Shown one piece after another: positions 1-9,083 of a stretch of DNA of 43,812 bases. The stretch lies in contig CACWLT010000003.1 in the NCBI GenBank assembly GCA_902761695.1, positions 1 through 43,812 on the forward strand. Direction: 5' to 3'. Under the pieces are notes generated by a model, which was given only the letters and a program-made list of their open reading frames with translations, was not told the origin of the DNA and made no database searches. A program made the translations under genes and the position numbers. The DNA is from an uncultured Ruminococcus sp. (lineage in GTDB: Bacteria > Bacillota > Clostridia > Oscillospirales > CAG-272). Numbering within the stretch: position 1 is the stretch's first letter; each line of letters opens with the position of its first letter.

Positions 1-552
1 AATCAGGGCCTCCGCTTCTTCCTCCGGCAGGCAGACCGCCCGGTTTCTCCCGTCCGCCTGCTTGACTGAGGCGGTCTCGATGTTGCCGAGCATGGCCCGG
101 GCCTCGGCGCAGGCGGCAAAATCCCCGCTGACCATGCCGAGCGGAATGCCGTATGCCCCCGCGTAGGCCGCCAGCTGTCCGCATTCCCCGTACCGGCGGC
201 CGTTGACGCGGTAGTGATGCCAGGAAACGGAGCTCTGGGTGTGGTCCAGAAAGGCGTTCTGAGTCCCGGCCATGGCATGCATGCCGATAATAAAGCAGAG
301 GTCCGCCTCCTTCACCCGGTCGATGCCGGTCTGCTCCGCCCGAGGATCCAGCAGGCCCGGGATGAAGTTCTTCCCTCCCCCGTGGCCGTCCAGGACGAAG
401 ACCCGCTCCGCCCCGGCGTCAATGGCTCCCCGGACGGCGGCGTTGGTGTCCGCCATGAGCCGCTCCAGGGCATACCGGTGGGAGTCCGCCACCATCTCGG
501 CACGGGACACCCCGGAGATCCCCTCCAGGTCCGTTTCGATGAAAACCTTCAT
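1..552 (-). CDS. M55 family D-aminopeptidase, DppA-like (3' end outside window)
   Basis: The gene starts at 552 and runs off the window edge, so 184 codons of the N-terminal part are visible. It opens with a strand carrying D8 and E10, followed by GHGGGKN (H57), GMHAMAGT (H92) and RYGECGQ (E122). This order of D-x-E, H, H and E matches the zinc ligands of the M55 metallopeptidase family, whose founder is Bacillus subtilis D-aminopeptidase DppA. The family removes N-terminal D-residues such as D-Ala from short peptides and is cytoplasmic. The start lies 4 bases after the stop of the GH106-like gene, with a purine-rich GAGGGAGGA upstream, so the two are co-transcribed. The family call is firm. 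The real substrate, D-peptide or something linked to the glycosidase, is unknown. Confidence 0.88.
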   Translation of the reverse strand, partial: MKVFIETDLEGISGVSRAEMVADSHRYALERLMADTNAAVRGAIDAGAERVFVLDGHGGGKNFIPGLLDPRAEQTGIDRVKEADLCFIIGMHAMAGTQNAFLDHTQSSVSWHHYRVNGRRYGECGQLAAYAGAYGIPLGMVSGDFAACAEARAMLGNIETASVKQADGRNRAVCLPEEEAEALI

Positions 553-556
553 GCGC

Positions 557-3151
557 TCATTCCTCCCTCTGCCACGTCACGGGCCCCAGCAGTCCGGAGG
601 CCGGGATGGCCATGTAGGCGGAGAAGCCGTCCCGAACGGTGTTGGCCAGGGTGTTCGCCGCCTCGATCACCAATTCGTTCTCCCCGTCCCGCAGAGCGGA
701 GGTCAGATCATACCGGTACGGCGGGCAGACCCTCACGCCCAGATCGACGCCGTTGCACCAGAGCCGGGAGGACTGGCCCACCTCGCCAAGATCTATGGCT
801 AAAGATTCCCGCTTTCCGGTGAAGGCGGCGGTATAGCGGATCTTTCCGGAGAAGCCCGGATCGTGTCCGGCGGCGGTGATGTTGAAGAGCTTATCCGCGC
901 CGACCTTCTCCGCAAGGGTCACCCACGCGGTCATGTCATCGGAGGAGGCCGTCTCCACCCGGAAGGTCAGCTCCGCCGCACCGGACGCGGTCCAGCGTTT
1001 CTTCTCCGGCAGGTCGGGAACCGCCCCGTTCCTGTCAAAGACGGCGATCACCGACTGATACGGCGCAAGGTCCAGAGCCAGCTTCCCGTCCGTCAGCGGA
1101 ACAAGAGCGCAGTCGTCGTTCAGCATGTCCAGCAGGACGCCGGCTTTCACGGTCTCAAGGCCCGAAAGGCTGACCGCCGTCTTCACCGGGTCCGCCGTGG
1201 ATTCGTTGACGAACATGTAGATCTCGGAACTCCCCGCCGTATAGTGCGTGATCCGCAGCTTCGGGAAGGTCCCTTCCACGGTCACGTCCCGTCTCAGGAA
1301 GGCGTTCAGGCGGTCGAGCAGGGCGGCGGGGGCGGTGTCCTGCTCCATGCGGATCACGGGGACGCCGGCCGTCTCCAGCGCGCGGAGAGCCTCCGTCAGA
1401 TCCCCGGGCAGCAGCTTCGCCGCAGGAACGATCAGGGCCTGATACCGCTGCTCTCCCACGGCGAGGAGGCCGTCCCTGACCTCCGCCCGGAAGACGCGGC
1501 TGCCGCTTTTATCCCCGGTGAAGCAGTCGGCGGGGAGAATGTCGAAGTCGATGTGGGCGTCGTACAGGGCTTTGGCGGGAACCTGGGTCAGCATGGCGTC
1601 TCCGTCCTTATTCATCCACTCGGCGTCGGCGTGGTAGAGGATGGCGCAGTCCGCCCGGTGAACGCCGCCCGTCAGGAGGTGAGCCGCACGGTTGCCGTAG
1701 GTCATGAGCTTCGAGAAGGCCTCGTACTGGGGATCCTTTCCGGCGGCACCGAAGTGGGGCGGGCAGTCGGGATCCGGGAAGGCCGGGGAGAAGGCGTGGG
1801 GGACGAAGTGGTTGACGCCCCGCACCAGCAGGTAGTCCAGCAGCCACTTCATGGTCGGTCCGCCCTCCGCCCATCCGTAGGCGCCGAAGACCTCGCACAT
1901 GGCCCTCCCCTCCGTCTGGGTGCCGATATGGGCGAAGGAGGAGGCCAGCTTCGCGAGGACGTAGTCGAAGAAGGCGGGATCGGCGTTGTTGCCCGAGGCG
2001 GTGCAGGTGTGGATGTAGTCCGCCATGCCGGGCATGATCTGGTGGAGCACGATGTCGATGCCGCTCATGTGCTGGCCGTCCAGGGAGCGGAAGTAGTGTC
2101 CGGCGCTGCATCCCAGCCGGGCGTGGGCGTTCATGTCCTCGATGATGTGGCCGATGTACATGACGCCGTGGGCCTCGCACCAGTCGCCCAGCTGGCGGGT
2201 GAAGCAGTCCCGGTAGAGCTTCGTCACAGCGTCCATGTAGGCGTGGCGCACCCGTCCGGTGTCCTCCCCCATGCCGAACCAGAGGGCGGGGAGATAGGGC
2301 ATGGGATCGAAGCCGAGGGCCTCCTCCATCATGCCGGGGATCCGGTCGTTCCAGGGCAGAGCCAGGCCCGGCATGCCGACGCGGCGGTTGTACATGCCCC
2401 GGTCATCCGAATGAGGGCCGTACCAGTTATTGCCGAGGGAGGGCTCGTCGGAGAAGAACCCGGCGATGGTGGTGCCGAAGTACTTGCCGTAGTGGGCGTA
2501 GTGGCTCTCGTAGACTGCGTCCACCAGCACCCGGACGGACTCCTCGTTCAGCATGTCCACGTAATCCGGATGGCTCGTCCCCCGGCGGGTCTTGAAGAGG
2601 AAGAACACGCGCCAGCAGCCGGCGGGGATCGAGAAATGAAGGAAGCCGTCCTCCACGCCTTCCGTCAGCCGGATCCATTCCGGGGCGCAGTCCTCGAGAA
2701 TCTCGCTCTCGTCGGAAGGCACCCGGCGGCAGGCGTAAACCTCCAGCAGGCGGTGGTCGTCGTCGGTATTCTCCGTGAGAAGCATCGCGTCCCGGAGGGG
2801 ACCCATCACGTCCACGTGCCGCTCGGCCAGCTGCCAGTTTCTGAGCTCGGGATGATCCTTGATCCGCCCCGCCGCGTGACCCGTGGGAAAGTGGTCGTCG
2901 TCCAGGATCCAGACCTGCATGCCGCGCTTTTCGGCCTCGGCCAGGATGATGTCCATATCGCGCCACCAGCCGGGACCGACGAAGTCCTTGTGGGGTCTGG
3001 ATTCCACGCAGAAGGCCCGCGCGCCGCTTCGATAGATCCGCTCCACCTCCTCGGGGATGGTGGCGGTATGGTCTCCGTGCTGCCAGTAGAAGGGGAGCAT
3101 ATAGTTGGCCTCCCGCCCGTTCAGCACATCCGCAAGACGGTTATAGTACAT
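557..3151 (-). CDS. GH106-like glycoside hydrolase (putative alpha-L-rhamnosidase)
   Basis: This 864-residue protein has no signal peptide and so is probably cytoplasmic. The N-terminal half resembles a TIM barrel: WQHGDHTATIPEEVERIYRSG, then WILDDDHFPTG, then GFFSDEPSLGN near residue 235. CEVFGAYGWAEGGP near residue 418 supplies a second acidic motif. The C-terminus has a galactose-binding-like beta-sandwich (SRLWCNGVDLGVRV, then GENELVIEAANTLANTVRD). This architecture is that of the large GH106-related glycosidases common in gut Clostridia and Bacteroidetes; characterised GH106 members release L-rhamnose from pectin. I chose the start at 3151 because AGGAGG sits 8 bases upstream, whereas the longer reading from 3181 has no such site. 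Family membership is likely; substrate specificity is inferred. A second, distant relative lies at 40210-43134. Confidence 0.75.
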   Translation of the reverse strand: MYYNRLADVLNGREANYMLPFYWQHGDHTATIPEEVERIYRSGARAFCVESRPHKDFVGPGWWRDMDIILAEAEKRGMQVWILDDDHFPTGHAAGRIKDHPELRNWQLAERHVDVMGPLRDAMLLTENTDDDHRLLEVYACRRVPSDESEILEDCAPEWIRLTEGVEDGFLHFSIPAGCWRVFFLFKTRRGTSHPDYVDMLNEESVRVLVDAVYESHYAHYGKYFGTTIAGFFSDEPSLGNNWYGPHSDDRGMYNRRVGMPGLALPWNDRIPGMMEEALGFDPMPYLPALWFGMGEDTGRVRHAYMDAVTKLYRDCFTRQLGDWCEAHGVMYIGHIIEDMNAHARLGCSAGHYFRSLDGQHMSGIDIVLHQIMPGMADYIHTCTASGNNADPAFFDYVLAKLASSFAHIGTQTEGRAMCEVFGAYGWAEGGPTMKWLLDYLLVRGVNHFVPHAFSPAFPDPDCPPHFGAAGKDPQYEAFSKLMTYGNRAAHLLTGGVHRADCAILYHADAEWMNKDGDAMLTQVPAKALYDAHIDFDILPADCFTGDKSGSRVFRAEVRDGLLAVGEQRYQALIVPAAKLLPGDLTEALRALETAGVPVIRMEQDTAPAALLDRLNAFLRRDVTVEGTFPKLRITHYTAGSSEIYMFVNESTADPVKTAVSLSGLETVKAGVLLDMLNDDCALVPLTDGKLALDLAPYQSVIAVFDRNGAVPDLPEKKRWTASGAAELTFRVETASSDDMTAWVTLAEKVGADKLFNITAAGHDPGFSGKIRYTAAFTGKRESLAIDLGEVGQSSRLWCNGVDLGVRVCPPYRYDLTSALRDGENELVIEAANTLANTVRDGFSAYMAIPASGLLGPVTWQREE

Positions 3152-3159
3152 GGAAAAAT

Positions 3160-3165
3160 CCTCCT
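3160..3165 (-). promoter_or_regulatory. Ribosome binding site that decides the GH106-like start
   Basis: Reading the minus strand, a perfect AGGAGG is followed by 8 bases and the ATG at 3151. It lies inside the longer possible reading frame that begins at 3181, so the internal ATG is the likely true start. Confidence 0.8.
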
Positions 3166-3209
3166 GATCCGCGTATCGCACGCCCCGGAAGGACCGGAGC
3201 TCTGTCAGG

Positions 3210-3215
3210 ATTATA
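3210..3215 (-). promoter_or_regulatory. Extended -10 promoter for the GH106-like/M55 operon
   Basis: The minus strand reads TGGTATAAT, an extended -10 element, about 60 bases upstream of the start at 3151. The best -35 at 17-base spacing is only TTCCCC, so the extended -10 would carry most of the recognition. Confidence 0.45.
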
Positions 3216-3257
3216 CCATAAACCCGGAAAAAGGGGAAGGGATTTTGTGAAAAAAAC

Positions 3258-3320
3258 CTTCTCCGCCGGAGAGGAGGATCCGCCGCGCCGCAGGAGCGCT
3301 TCTCCGAAAAAAACGGAGAA
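3258..3320. repeat. Inverted repeats in the divergent intergenic region
   Basis: The 246-base gap between the divergent GH106-like and GH51 genes holds two CTCCG/CGGAG palindromes: CTCCGCCGGAG near 3260, and TTCTCCG (3300-3306) paired with CGGAGAA (3314-3320) around an A7 loop. They repeat one half-site twice, so they could be operators for a regulator of both operons. This is inference; no T-tract supports a terminator. Confidence 0.35.
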
Positions 3321-3333
3321 TTCCGAAAACCTC

Positions 3334-3362
3334 TGTTTTTTTCCGCCGGTTTGATTTATAAT
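3334..3362 (+). promoter_or_regulatory. Probable promoter of the GH51 operon
   Basis: A perfect TATAAT lies at 3357-3362, 35 bases before the GH51 ATG. The -35 hexamer at 17-base spacing is TGTTTT, which is weak, so transcription may need an activator. Confidence 0.45.
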
Positions 3363-3397
3363 AAGAGCAAAGCCATAACGGTCAACGGGAGGTCACC

Positions 3398-4921
3398 ATG
3401 AAAATCACTTGTACGCCGAAGCAGGCCGTCGGACAGGCGGACCGGATGCTCTACGGCCATTTTCTCGAGCACTTTCACCGGCAGATCTACGGCGGGGTCT
3501 GGGATCCCGCGTCCCCCTTCGCCGATGAGGACGGATTCCGCGGGGACGTCGTCGAAGCGCTCCGCCGGATCAGAACGCCCATCATCCGCTGGCCGGGCGG
3601 CTGCTACGTCTCGGCCTACGACTGGCATTACGGCGTGGGAAAGAACCGCGTTCCCACCTACGACAAGGCCTGGCGGGTGGAGGAATCCCACGCCTTCGGG
3701 ACGGACGAATTCGTGAAGCTGTGCCGCAAGATCGGCTGCGAGCCCTACATCTGCACCAACGCCGGGACGGGCACGGCGGAGGATATGAGCGACTGGGTGG
3801 AATACTGCAACCTCCCCGCCATGGGCCGCTTCGCGAAGGAGAGGATCGCCAACGGATACCCGGAGCCCCACCGCGTGAAATACTGGAGCATCGGCAACGA
3901 GAACTGGGGCGGCCACGAGATCGGCGCCAAGGACGCGGAGGAATGGGGCCGGCTGGTGCGGGAGTCCGCCAAAATGATGCTGCGGGTGGATCCCACGCTG
4001 GAGCTGTCCGCCGCCTCCATCGACAATCTGGACTGGAACCTGAACCTGCTGCGGGCCGCGGGAGCCTATCTGGACTGGATCTCCATCCACGGCTACTGGG
4101 GCAACACGGCGGGCGGCACGATCCCGGACGGCTACGACACGGTGATGCTCCGCACCGGCGAGGAGATCACGGGGGCCATCGACCGGGTCCGGGCGTACCT
4201 GACGGCCCTGGGACTGGAGAAAAGGATAAAAATCGCTTACGACGAATGGAATCTCCGGGGCTGGTACCACCCGAACTTCATCGACACCTGGAACCGGGAC
4301 GCCTATCGGGGCGAGGATGAGGATTTCTACCGGGACAAGGTGCTGGGCGAGCGGGACAAGAACGACATCACCGCCATCTACACCATGGCGGACGCGGTCT
4401 TCTCGGCGTCGTTCCTCAACACCTGCCTCCGCGCCTGCGACATTGTGAAGATGGCCTGCTTCTCCCCGGCGGTGAACACCCGCGGCGCGATCTTCACCCA
4501 CCCGGACGGCATCGTGCTCCGTCCCCAGTTTTTCGTCTTCGAGCTCTACGCCAACCTGATGAAGAGCACGGTGCTGGACCTCTGGCGCGAGGACGTGCCT
4601 CACCTCTCCGGCCGGATCGGCAGCCGGGAGCGGGTCGTGGACGCGGTGGACATCGCCGTGACCATGGGGGACAAGGGGGATCCCGTCCGGTACGCCGTCT
4701 CCGCCGTCAACAAGGATCCGAAGGCTGAGCGGACCGTATCCCTCGCCTTCCTCGAGGACGCGCCTCATGAGATGAAGGTCCACACGCTGAACGGCCCCTC
4801 CCCGGACGCGTACAACGACATCGGGAAAACGGAGGTCGGCGTCACGGCGTCGGACTGGCAGCCCTTTGACGGAACGCTCACGCTGCCCGCGCATTCGGTC
4901 AATGTGATCGAGCTTAGGTAA
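3398..4921 (+). CDS. GH51 alpha-L-arabinofuranosidase
   Basis: The 507-residue product releases terminal alpha-L-arabinofuranose from arabinan, arabinoxylan or arabinogalactan oligosaccharides. It has the family's usual length and both catalytic motifs: WSIGNENWG with acid/base E168, and IAYDEWNLRG with nucleophile E283. YGHFLEHFHRQIYGG and IRWPGGCYVSAYDWHYGVG are also typical of GH51. The N-terminal part is the (beta/alpha)8 barrel and the last about 130 residues form the C-terminal beta-sandwich. There is no signal peptide, so it acts in the cytoplasm. A GGGAGGT site lies 5 bases before the ATG. It leads a cluster of four co-directional genes. This is one of the most secure calls here. Confidence 0.96.
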   Translation: MKITCTPKQAVGQADRMLYGHFLEHFHRQIYGGVWDPASPFADEDGFRGDVVEALRRIRTPIIRWPGGCYVSAYDWHYGVGKNRVPTYDKAWRVEESHAFGTDEFVKLCRKIGCEPYICTNAGTGTAEDMSDWVEYCNLPAMGRFAKERIANGYPEPHRVKYWSIGNENWGGHEIGAKDAEEWGRLVRESAKMMLRVDPTLELSAASIDNLDWNLNLLRAAGAYLDWISIHGYWGNTAGGTIPDGYDTVMLRTGEEITGAIDRVRAYLTALGLEKRIKIAYDEWNLRGWYHPNFIDTWNRDAYRGEDEDFYRDKVLGERDKNDITAIYTMADAVFSASFLNTCLRACDIVKMACFSPAVNTRGAIFTHPDGIVLRPQFFVFELYANLMKSTVLDLWREDVPHLSGRIGSRERVVDAVDIAVTMGDKGDPVRYAVSAVNKDPKAERTVSLAFLEDAPHEMKVHTLNGPSPDAYNDIGKTEVGVTASDWQPFDGTLTLPAHSVNVIELR

Positions 4922-4952
4922 ACCATTCTCCGACAAAAGAAAGGAAGTTTCC

Positions 4953-6167
4953 ATGACACAACAGGAAATTGATCGGGTCCGGGAGATCTGCGCCATCGCG
5001 GAGGAGCGGATCCGGAAGGTCCACATCGGGCTTTTCAAGGGGTACGACAAGCCGCTCTTTCTGATCTCGGAGACCTATCCGGGGATCTGGATGGAGCATG
5101 TTTACGATTCGGTTTTCTACGCCTCCCGCCATCCGGAATATCTCTATCTGGCGGAGAACACCGTGGGGCTCTTCATGGAGCGGCAGACGGAGGAGGGGCA
5201 GCTTCCCTTCGCCGTCATGCGCAGCGGCTCCACCCGGTACGCCCACATTCAGGAGTGCGTATCCTTCTATACCCTCTGTCTTGAGGTCTGGCGCATGAAC
5301 CGGGACCGGGCGTTCCTCGAGAGGGCCTACGCCTCCGGGAAGAAATGGGACGCCTGGCTCCGGGCGCACCGCATGACCACGGGACGGGGACTGGTGGAGA
5401 TGTTCTTCGGCTACGACACGGGCCACGACAACAGCGGACGGCTGGAGGGCATGGCCTGTCCGGGCAACTACATCCTGAACGGCGTGGAGCAGAACGCGGC
5501 GACCCTGCCCCCGGACGACGGAATCACCCCGATTCTGGCGGTAGACATGAACGCCAATCTCTACGGCAACGAGAAATCCCTGGCGGTGATGGCCCGGGAG
5601 CTGGGTCTGCCCAAGGAAGCCGAAGCCTGGGACGCCTCCGCCGCCGAAATCAAGAAGAATCTGTTCAGGCACTGCTTCGACGGGGCGGACGCCTTCTTCT
5701 ACGACGCGGACCGGAACGGCAGGCTGCGGAAGTACAAGTCCAGCACCATCCTCCACCTCTTCATGGAGCGGGTGCTGGATCCCGATGAGGACGGGGAGCT
5801 GATCCGGCGCATCTACCGGGAGCACCTCAAAAACCCGGAGGAGTTCTGGACGCCCTATCCCTTCCCCTCCATGGCGGTGAACGATCCCTCCACGGCGCAT
5901 CACGCGGACCGGAACTGCTGGGGCTACTACACCATGGGTCTCATCACCCTCCGCTGCACCCGCTGGATGGACGCCTACGGATGGGGAGAGGACTTCAATC
6001 ACATCTGCCGGAGGTGGCTCGAGGCCTGGACCCGCTGCTTTGATGAGGTTCCCCTGGGGCAGGAGATCGATCCCCTCACCGGCGAGCCCACCCCCTGCTC
6101 CCCCTGGTATTCCAGCGGCATGCTGAGCTACATCTACGCGGCGGACCGGCTGGGGATCAGCGGGTGA
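4953..6167 (+). CDS. Alpha/alpha-barrel glycoside hydrolase, GH63/MGH1-like
   Basis: This 404-residue cytoplasmic protein starts 31 bases after the GH51 gene behind AAAGGAAG. The sequence is rich in paired helices with repeated aromatic and acidic residues, as in (alpha/alpha)6 barrels. GYDTGHDNSGRLEG near residue 150 matches the DNS-type catalytic motif of GH63, trehalase-like and mannosylglycerate-hydrolase-like enzymes. HHADRNCWGYYTMGLITLR and SPWYSSGMLSYIYA further along also fit. It most likely cleaves an alpha-glycosidic bond in the oligosaccharide trimmed by its GH51 neighbour. The fold-level call is good; exact family and substrate cannot be fixed by eye. Confidence 0.75.
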   Translation: MTQQEIDRVREICAIAEERIRKVHIGLFKGYDKPLFLISETYPGIWMEHVYDSVFYASRHPEYLYLAENTVGLFMERQTEEGQLPFAVMRSGSTRYAHIQECVSFYTLCLEVWRMNRDRAFLERAYASGKKWDAWLRAHRMTTGRGLVEMFFGYDTGHDNSGRLEGMACPGNYILNGVEQNAATLPPDDGITPILAVDMNANLYGNEKSLAVMARELGLPKEAEAWDASAAEIKKNLFRHCFDGADAFFYDADRNGRLRKYKSSTILHLFMERVLDPDEDGELIRRIYREHLKNPEEFWTPYPFPSMAVNDPSTAHHADRNCWGYYTMGLITLRCTRWMDAYGWGEDFNHICRRWLEAWTRCFDEVPLGQEIDPLTGEPTPCSPWYSSGMLSYIYAADRLGISG

Positions 6168-6217
6168 GAACATGTGAGGCGGGAATAAACCGGACATGCC
6201 TTTGAAGGAGGTTTTTC

Positions 6218-8575
6218 ATGACGACATTCGCGATCCGCGATCTGAACATGACCCTGGACGGGCGGGGATTCATCGTGTCCCTGGAGGTCCTCGGACGGGA
6301 GATCCTCAAAAAGCCCTCCCCCCTCGTCTCCCTGTGCCGGGACGATAAGGTCCTCGTGCCGGCGGGGATGACCCTGACGGCGGACGGGTGTGCGGCGATC
6401 ACCATGGAGGACGGGGAGACCGTATCCCTCTCGATCCGGGAGGAGGACTGCTGCCTGACGGTGACGGCGGAGCGGGTGCCCGGGGACATGATAGTCTTCG
6501 GTCCCCTGTCCGTGACGCCGGACGAGGTGGTGGGAGACGTGATCGGCGTGGTGCAGGCGGGAGATCCGGACGCGGGCACGGCCTTCGGCATGATGGCGGC
6601 GAACCGCAAAACCATAGAGGGCGTGCCGTACCGGTATCTCTCCGCTTTCGACGCGCTCTGCGGCTTCCGAAAGGAGCTGGATCCCTCCGTGGGCCGGGTG
6701 CAGTCCCTCCACGAGCGGGCGGCGGCATGGCTGGAGGGGGGAGGGGCCTCCCTGCAGTTCTGGGCGAAGGACCGGAGCCGGGAGGAAACCGGACGGGCCG
6801 CCGGAGCCGGGGACATGCTGATCGTTCCCCTCCCCGAAAATGATCCCGACGCGTCCGCCGATGGAGCCGGTGTCCTGCTGTTCGGCTGCCGTCGGGACGA
6901 GGCGCTGGAGCGGATCGGGGAGATCGAACGCCTGATGAGCCTGCCCCATCCTCTCATGGAGGACGGAGAATGGGTGAAGACCGCCCGGGCCGCCATGAAG
7001 TCCTATCTGATCTCCAATTTTTCAGCGGACGAGGTGGATCTTGTGCTGGACAAGGCGCAGGCGGCGGGCATGGACACCATCTACCATGAGGACCCCTTCC
7101 GGAACTGGGGCCACTTCGACTGGCGGCCGGATCTGGCCTCGGACGACACGGATTTCCGGGAAAAGGTCGCGGACAGGGCGGCGGCCCGGGGCATGAAGGT
7201 GGGGCTCCACACCCTCACCAACTTCACCACCACCAACGATCCCTGGGTCACCCCGATCCCGGACGACCGGCTGGTGGCCATGGCCCGGCTGACCCTCCTC
7301 TCCCCCATGGACGGGGAGCAGACGGAGGCCTTCGCGGAGAAGCACCCCTGCTTTTCCCTTGTGCAGTCGGTGAACGCCGTGCGGATCGGGGACGAGCTGG
7401 TCACCTTTGCGGCGGCGGAAGTCTCCGATGACGGCGTGCGGCTGACGGGACTGGTCCGGGGAGCCTTCGGGACGAAAAAGGCGGCCCACGCGGCGGGAGA
7501 GGCGGTTCTGCCCCTGAGAGATCACGGTTACCGCACCCTCTTCCCGGACATCAACCTCCAGGACGAATTCACATCGCGCCTCGGGGAGCTCTTCAACCGG
7601 GGCGGCGCGGCGCAGATCTCCTACGACGGGCTGGAGGGCTGCGACTACACGGGCCATGAGCTCTACGCCTCCACCCGCTTCGTCACGGACTGCCACGACC
7701 GCTACGACCACTTCGTGCTGAACGACGCCAGCCGCCTCACCCACTTCAACTGGCACGTCCACACAAGGATGAACTGGGGCGAGCCCTGGGGGGAGGCCAT
7801 GCGCACGGGACAGGTGGAGACCCGGATCCGCAATCAGGCCTATTTCCGCCGGAATCTCTTCCCCCGGATGCTGGGCTGGTTCCTTCTCCGGACGGCGGAG
7901 CGGAAGTTCGAGGCCTCCACCCGGGAGGATCTGGAATGGGCGCTCTCCGAGGCGGCGGGCTTTGACGCGGGCTACGCCATGACCATCCGCACCCCCGTCA
8001 TGCGAAAGCTGGGCAATCTGGACCTTCTGCTGGAGCTCATCCGGGACTGGGACCGCCTGCGCCTGGCTGACGCGTTCACCGAAGAGCAGAAGGCCCGGCT
8101 CAGGGATCCGGCGGAGGAATTCCGTCTGGAGAAGCAGGACGAGCGCCGCTTTATCCTCTTCCCCATCGCCATCTCCGCGCCTTATACCTGCGCCCTCTCC
8201 GAAATGCAGCCGGGACAGCCGGGCGGCGCGGACTGGACGGCGGACAACCCGAAGGAGGCCTCCTTTGCCTTCCGCCTGCGGGTGGAGGGAGATGGCGCCA
8301 TCCGCGATCCCATGTTCACCACCCGGGGCGGGACGATCCGCTTCCCCTGCGAAATCGCGGACGGGCAGTACCTGCTCTTCGATCTGAACGGCACGGCCAC
8401 GGTGACGGACCTCAACTACAACGTGCTGGAACGGGTGACGCCGCAGGGTACGGCCTCTCTGCCCCACGGGGTATCCGCCGTTTCCTTCACCTGCGCCCAT
8501 GAGCGGGACGAGACGCCGGATGTGACGGTCCGCTTCATCACCCGGGGCGTGGGCGAGGAGGTGGTGCTCCCGTGA
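6218..8575 (+). CDS. Large unassigned TIM-barrel-type glycosidase candidate
   Basis: I do not recognise a named family for this 785-residue protein. The first about 250 residues look like a beta-rich N-terminal domain (FAIRDLNMTLDGRGFIVSLEVLG). From about residue 270 the pattern is barrel-like: AQAAGMDTIYHEDPFRNWGHFDW, then ARGMKVGLHTLTNFTTTND, then RTLFPDINLQDEF, GAAQISYDGLEGCDYTGHE, and FNWHVHTRMNWGEPWG. Such alternation of strand-end D, H and E residues is typical of retaining or inverting glycosidases. A C-terminal beta-sandwich follows (about 630-785). There is no signal peptide. A near-perfect AAGGAGGT lies 5 bases before the ATG, and the 3' end overlaps the next gene by 4 bases. Its position in a GH51 cluster supports a role in degrading the same glycan. 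Confidence 0.6.
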   Translation: MTTFAIRDLNMTLDGRGFIVSLEVLGREILKKPSPLVSLCRDDKVLVPAGMTLTADGCAAITMEDGETVSLSIREEDCCLTVTAERVPGDMIVFGPLSVTPDEVVGDVIGVVQAGDPDAGTAFGMMAANRKTIEGVPYRYLSAFDALCGFRKELDPSVGRVQSLHERAAAWLEGGGASLQFWAKDRSREETGRAAGAGDMLIVPLPENDPDASADGAGVLLFGCRRDEALERIGEIERLMSLPHPLMEDGEWVKTARAAMKSYLISNFSADEVDLVLDKAQAAGMDTIYHEDPFRNWGHFDWRPDLASDDTDFREKVADRAAARGMKVGLHTLTNFTTTNDPWVTPIPDDRLVAMARLTLLSPMDGEQTEAFAEKHPCFSLVQSVNAVRIGDELVTFAAAEVSDDGVRLTGLVRGAFGTKKAAHAAGEAVLPLRDHGYRTLFPDINLQDEFTSRLGELFNRGGAAQISYDGLEGCDYTGHELYASTRFVTDCHDRYDHFVLNDASRLTHFNWHVHTRMNWGEPWGEAMRTGQVETRIRNQAYFRRNLFPRMLGWFLLRTAERKFEASTREDLEWALSEAAGFDAGYAMTIRTPVMRKLGNLDLLLELIRDWDRLRLADAFTEEQKARLRDPAEEFRLEKQDERRFILFPIAISAPYTCALSEMQPGQPGGADWTADNPKEASFAFRLRVEGDGAIRDPMFTTRGGTIRFPCEIADGQYLLFDLNGTATVTDLNYNVLERVTPQGTASLPHGVSAVSFTCAHERDETPDVTVRFITRGVGEEVVLP

Positions 8576-9030
8576 CAGCGGCTGAACTGGACGAAAGAAG
8601 AGAAGCTCTGTACGACGCGCCCTGTTACGTAATCGACTTTCTTCCCCGGCAGGTTCCGGCGGAGGGCGGAGGGCGGTACTTTACCGTAGAGCGGACCTTC
8701 AGAACGCGTCCCCGGCTGGACGGTCTGTATGAGCGGTTCGCGCGGGTCGTGCTCTGCCTCCTCTGCTATTACGACATCGCGGCCAGCCGTCTGCCGGAGG
8801 ACGAATGGATCCCGGAGCCCTCCCCGGAGACGCTTTCCGGTCTGGTGACGGGCTGCGCCGAGGAAAACGGCCGGTATCTCACCCTGCTGTTCCCGGCGGA
8901 GGACGTCCTTCTGACCCTCGACGGCGGGGATCTGTACATGACGCTCTACAACCCGCCCGCGGAATTTCTCGAAACCGTCGCCGCCCTGGCCTCGGCGGAA
9001 GGGCTGTTCGTGCGGCGGGGAGCGGAATAA
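8572..9030 (+). CDS. Small protein of unknown function, translationally coupled
   Basis: This 152-residue protein begins with GTG at 8572, overlapping the TGA of the preceding gene (GTGA), so it is probably translated by re-initiation. The sequence is acidic with a hydrophobic patch (FARVVLCLLCYYDIAA) and ends in alternating strand-like segments (YLTLLFPAEDVLLTLDGGDLYMTLYNP). It has no signal peptide, metal motif or domain I recognise. The tight coupling suggests a partner or accessory subunit of the 6218-8575 protein. No function can be assigned. A strong terminator follows 54 bases later, so this is the last gene of the cluster. Confidence 0.7.
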   Translation: MTAAELDERREALYDAPCYVIDFLPRQVPAEGGGRYFTVERTFRTRPRLDGLYERFARVVLCLLCYYDIAASRLPEDEWIPEPSPETLSGLVTGCAEENGRYLTLLFPAEDVLLTLDGGDLYMTLYNPPAEFLETVAALASAEGLFVRRGAE

Positions 9031-9083
9031 ACCGGACCCAAACGCCCGCGTTTTACGGCCGCTGCCCTTCCGAACGGCTGTCC

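Noticed and set aside
3152..3181. Longer start of the GH106-like protein at 3181
   Set aside because: The ten extra codons overlap the AGGAGG that serves the ATG at 3151.
863..3250. Plus-strand open frame of 795 codons opposite the first GH106-like gene
   Set aside because: Shadow of the minus-strand glycosidase, with H/V/G/D-rich composition typical of complement reading.
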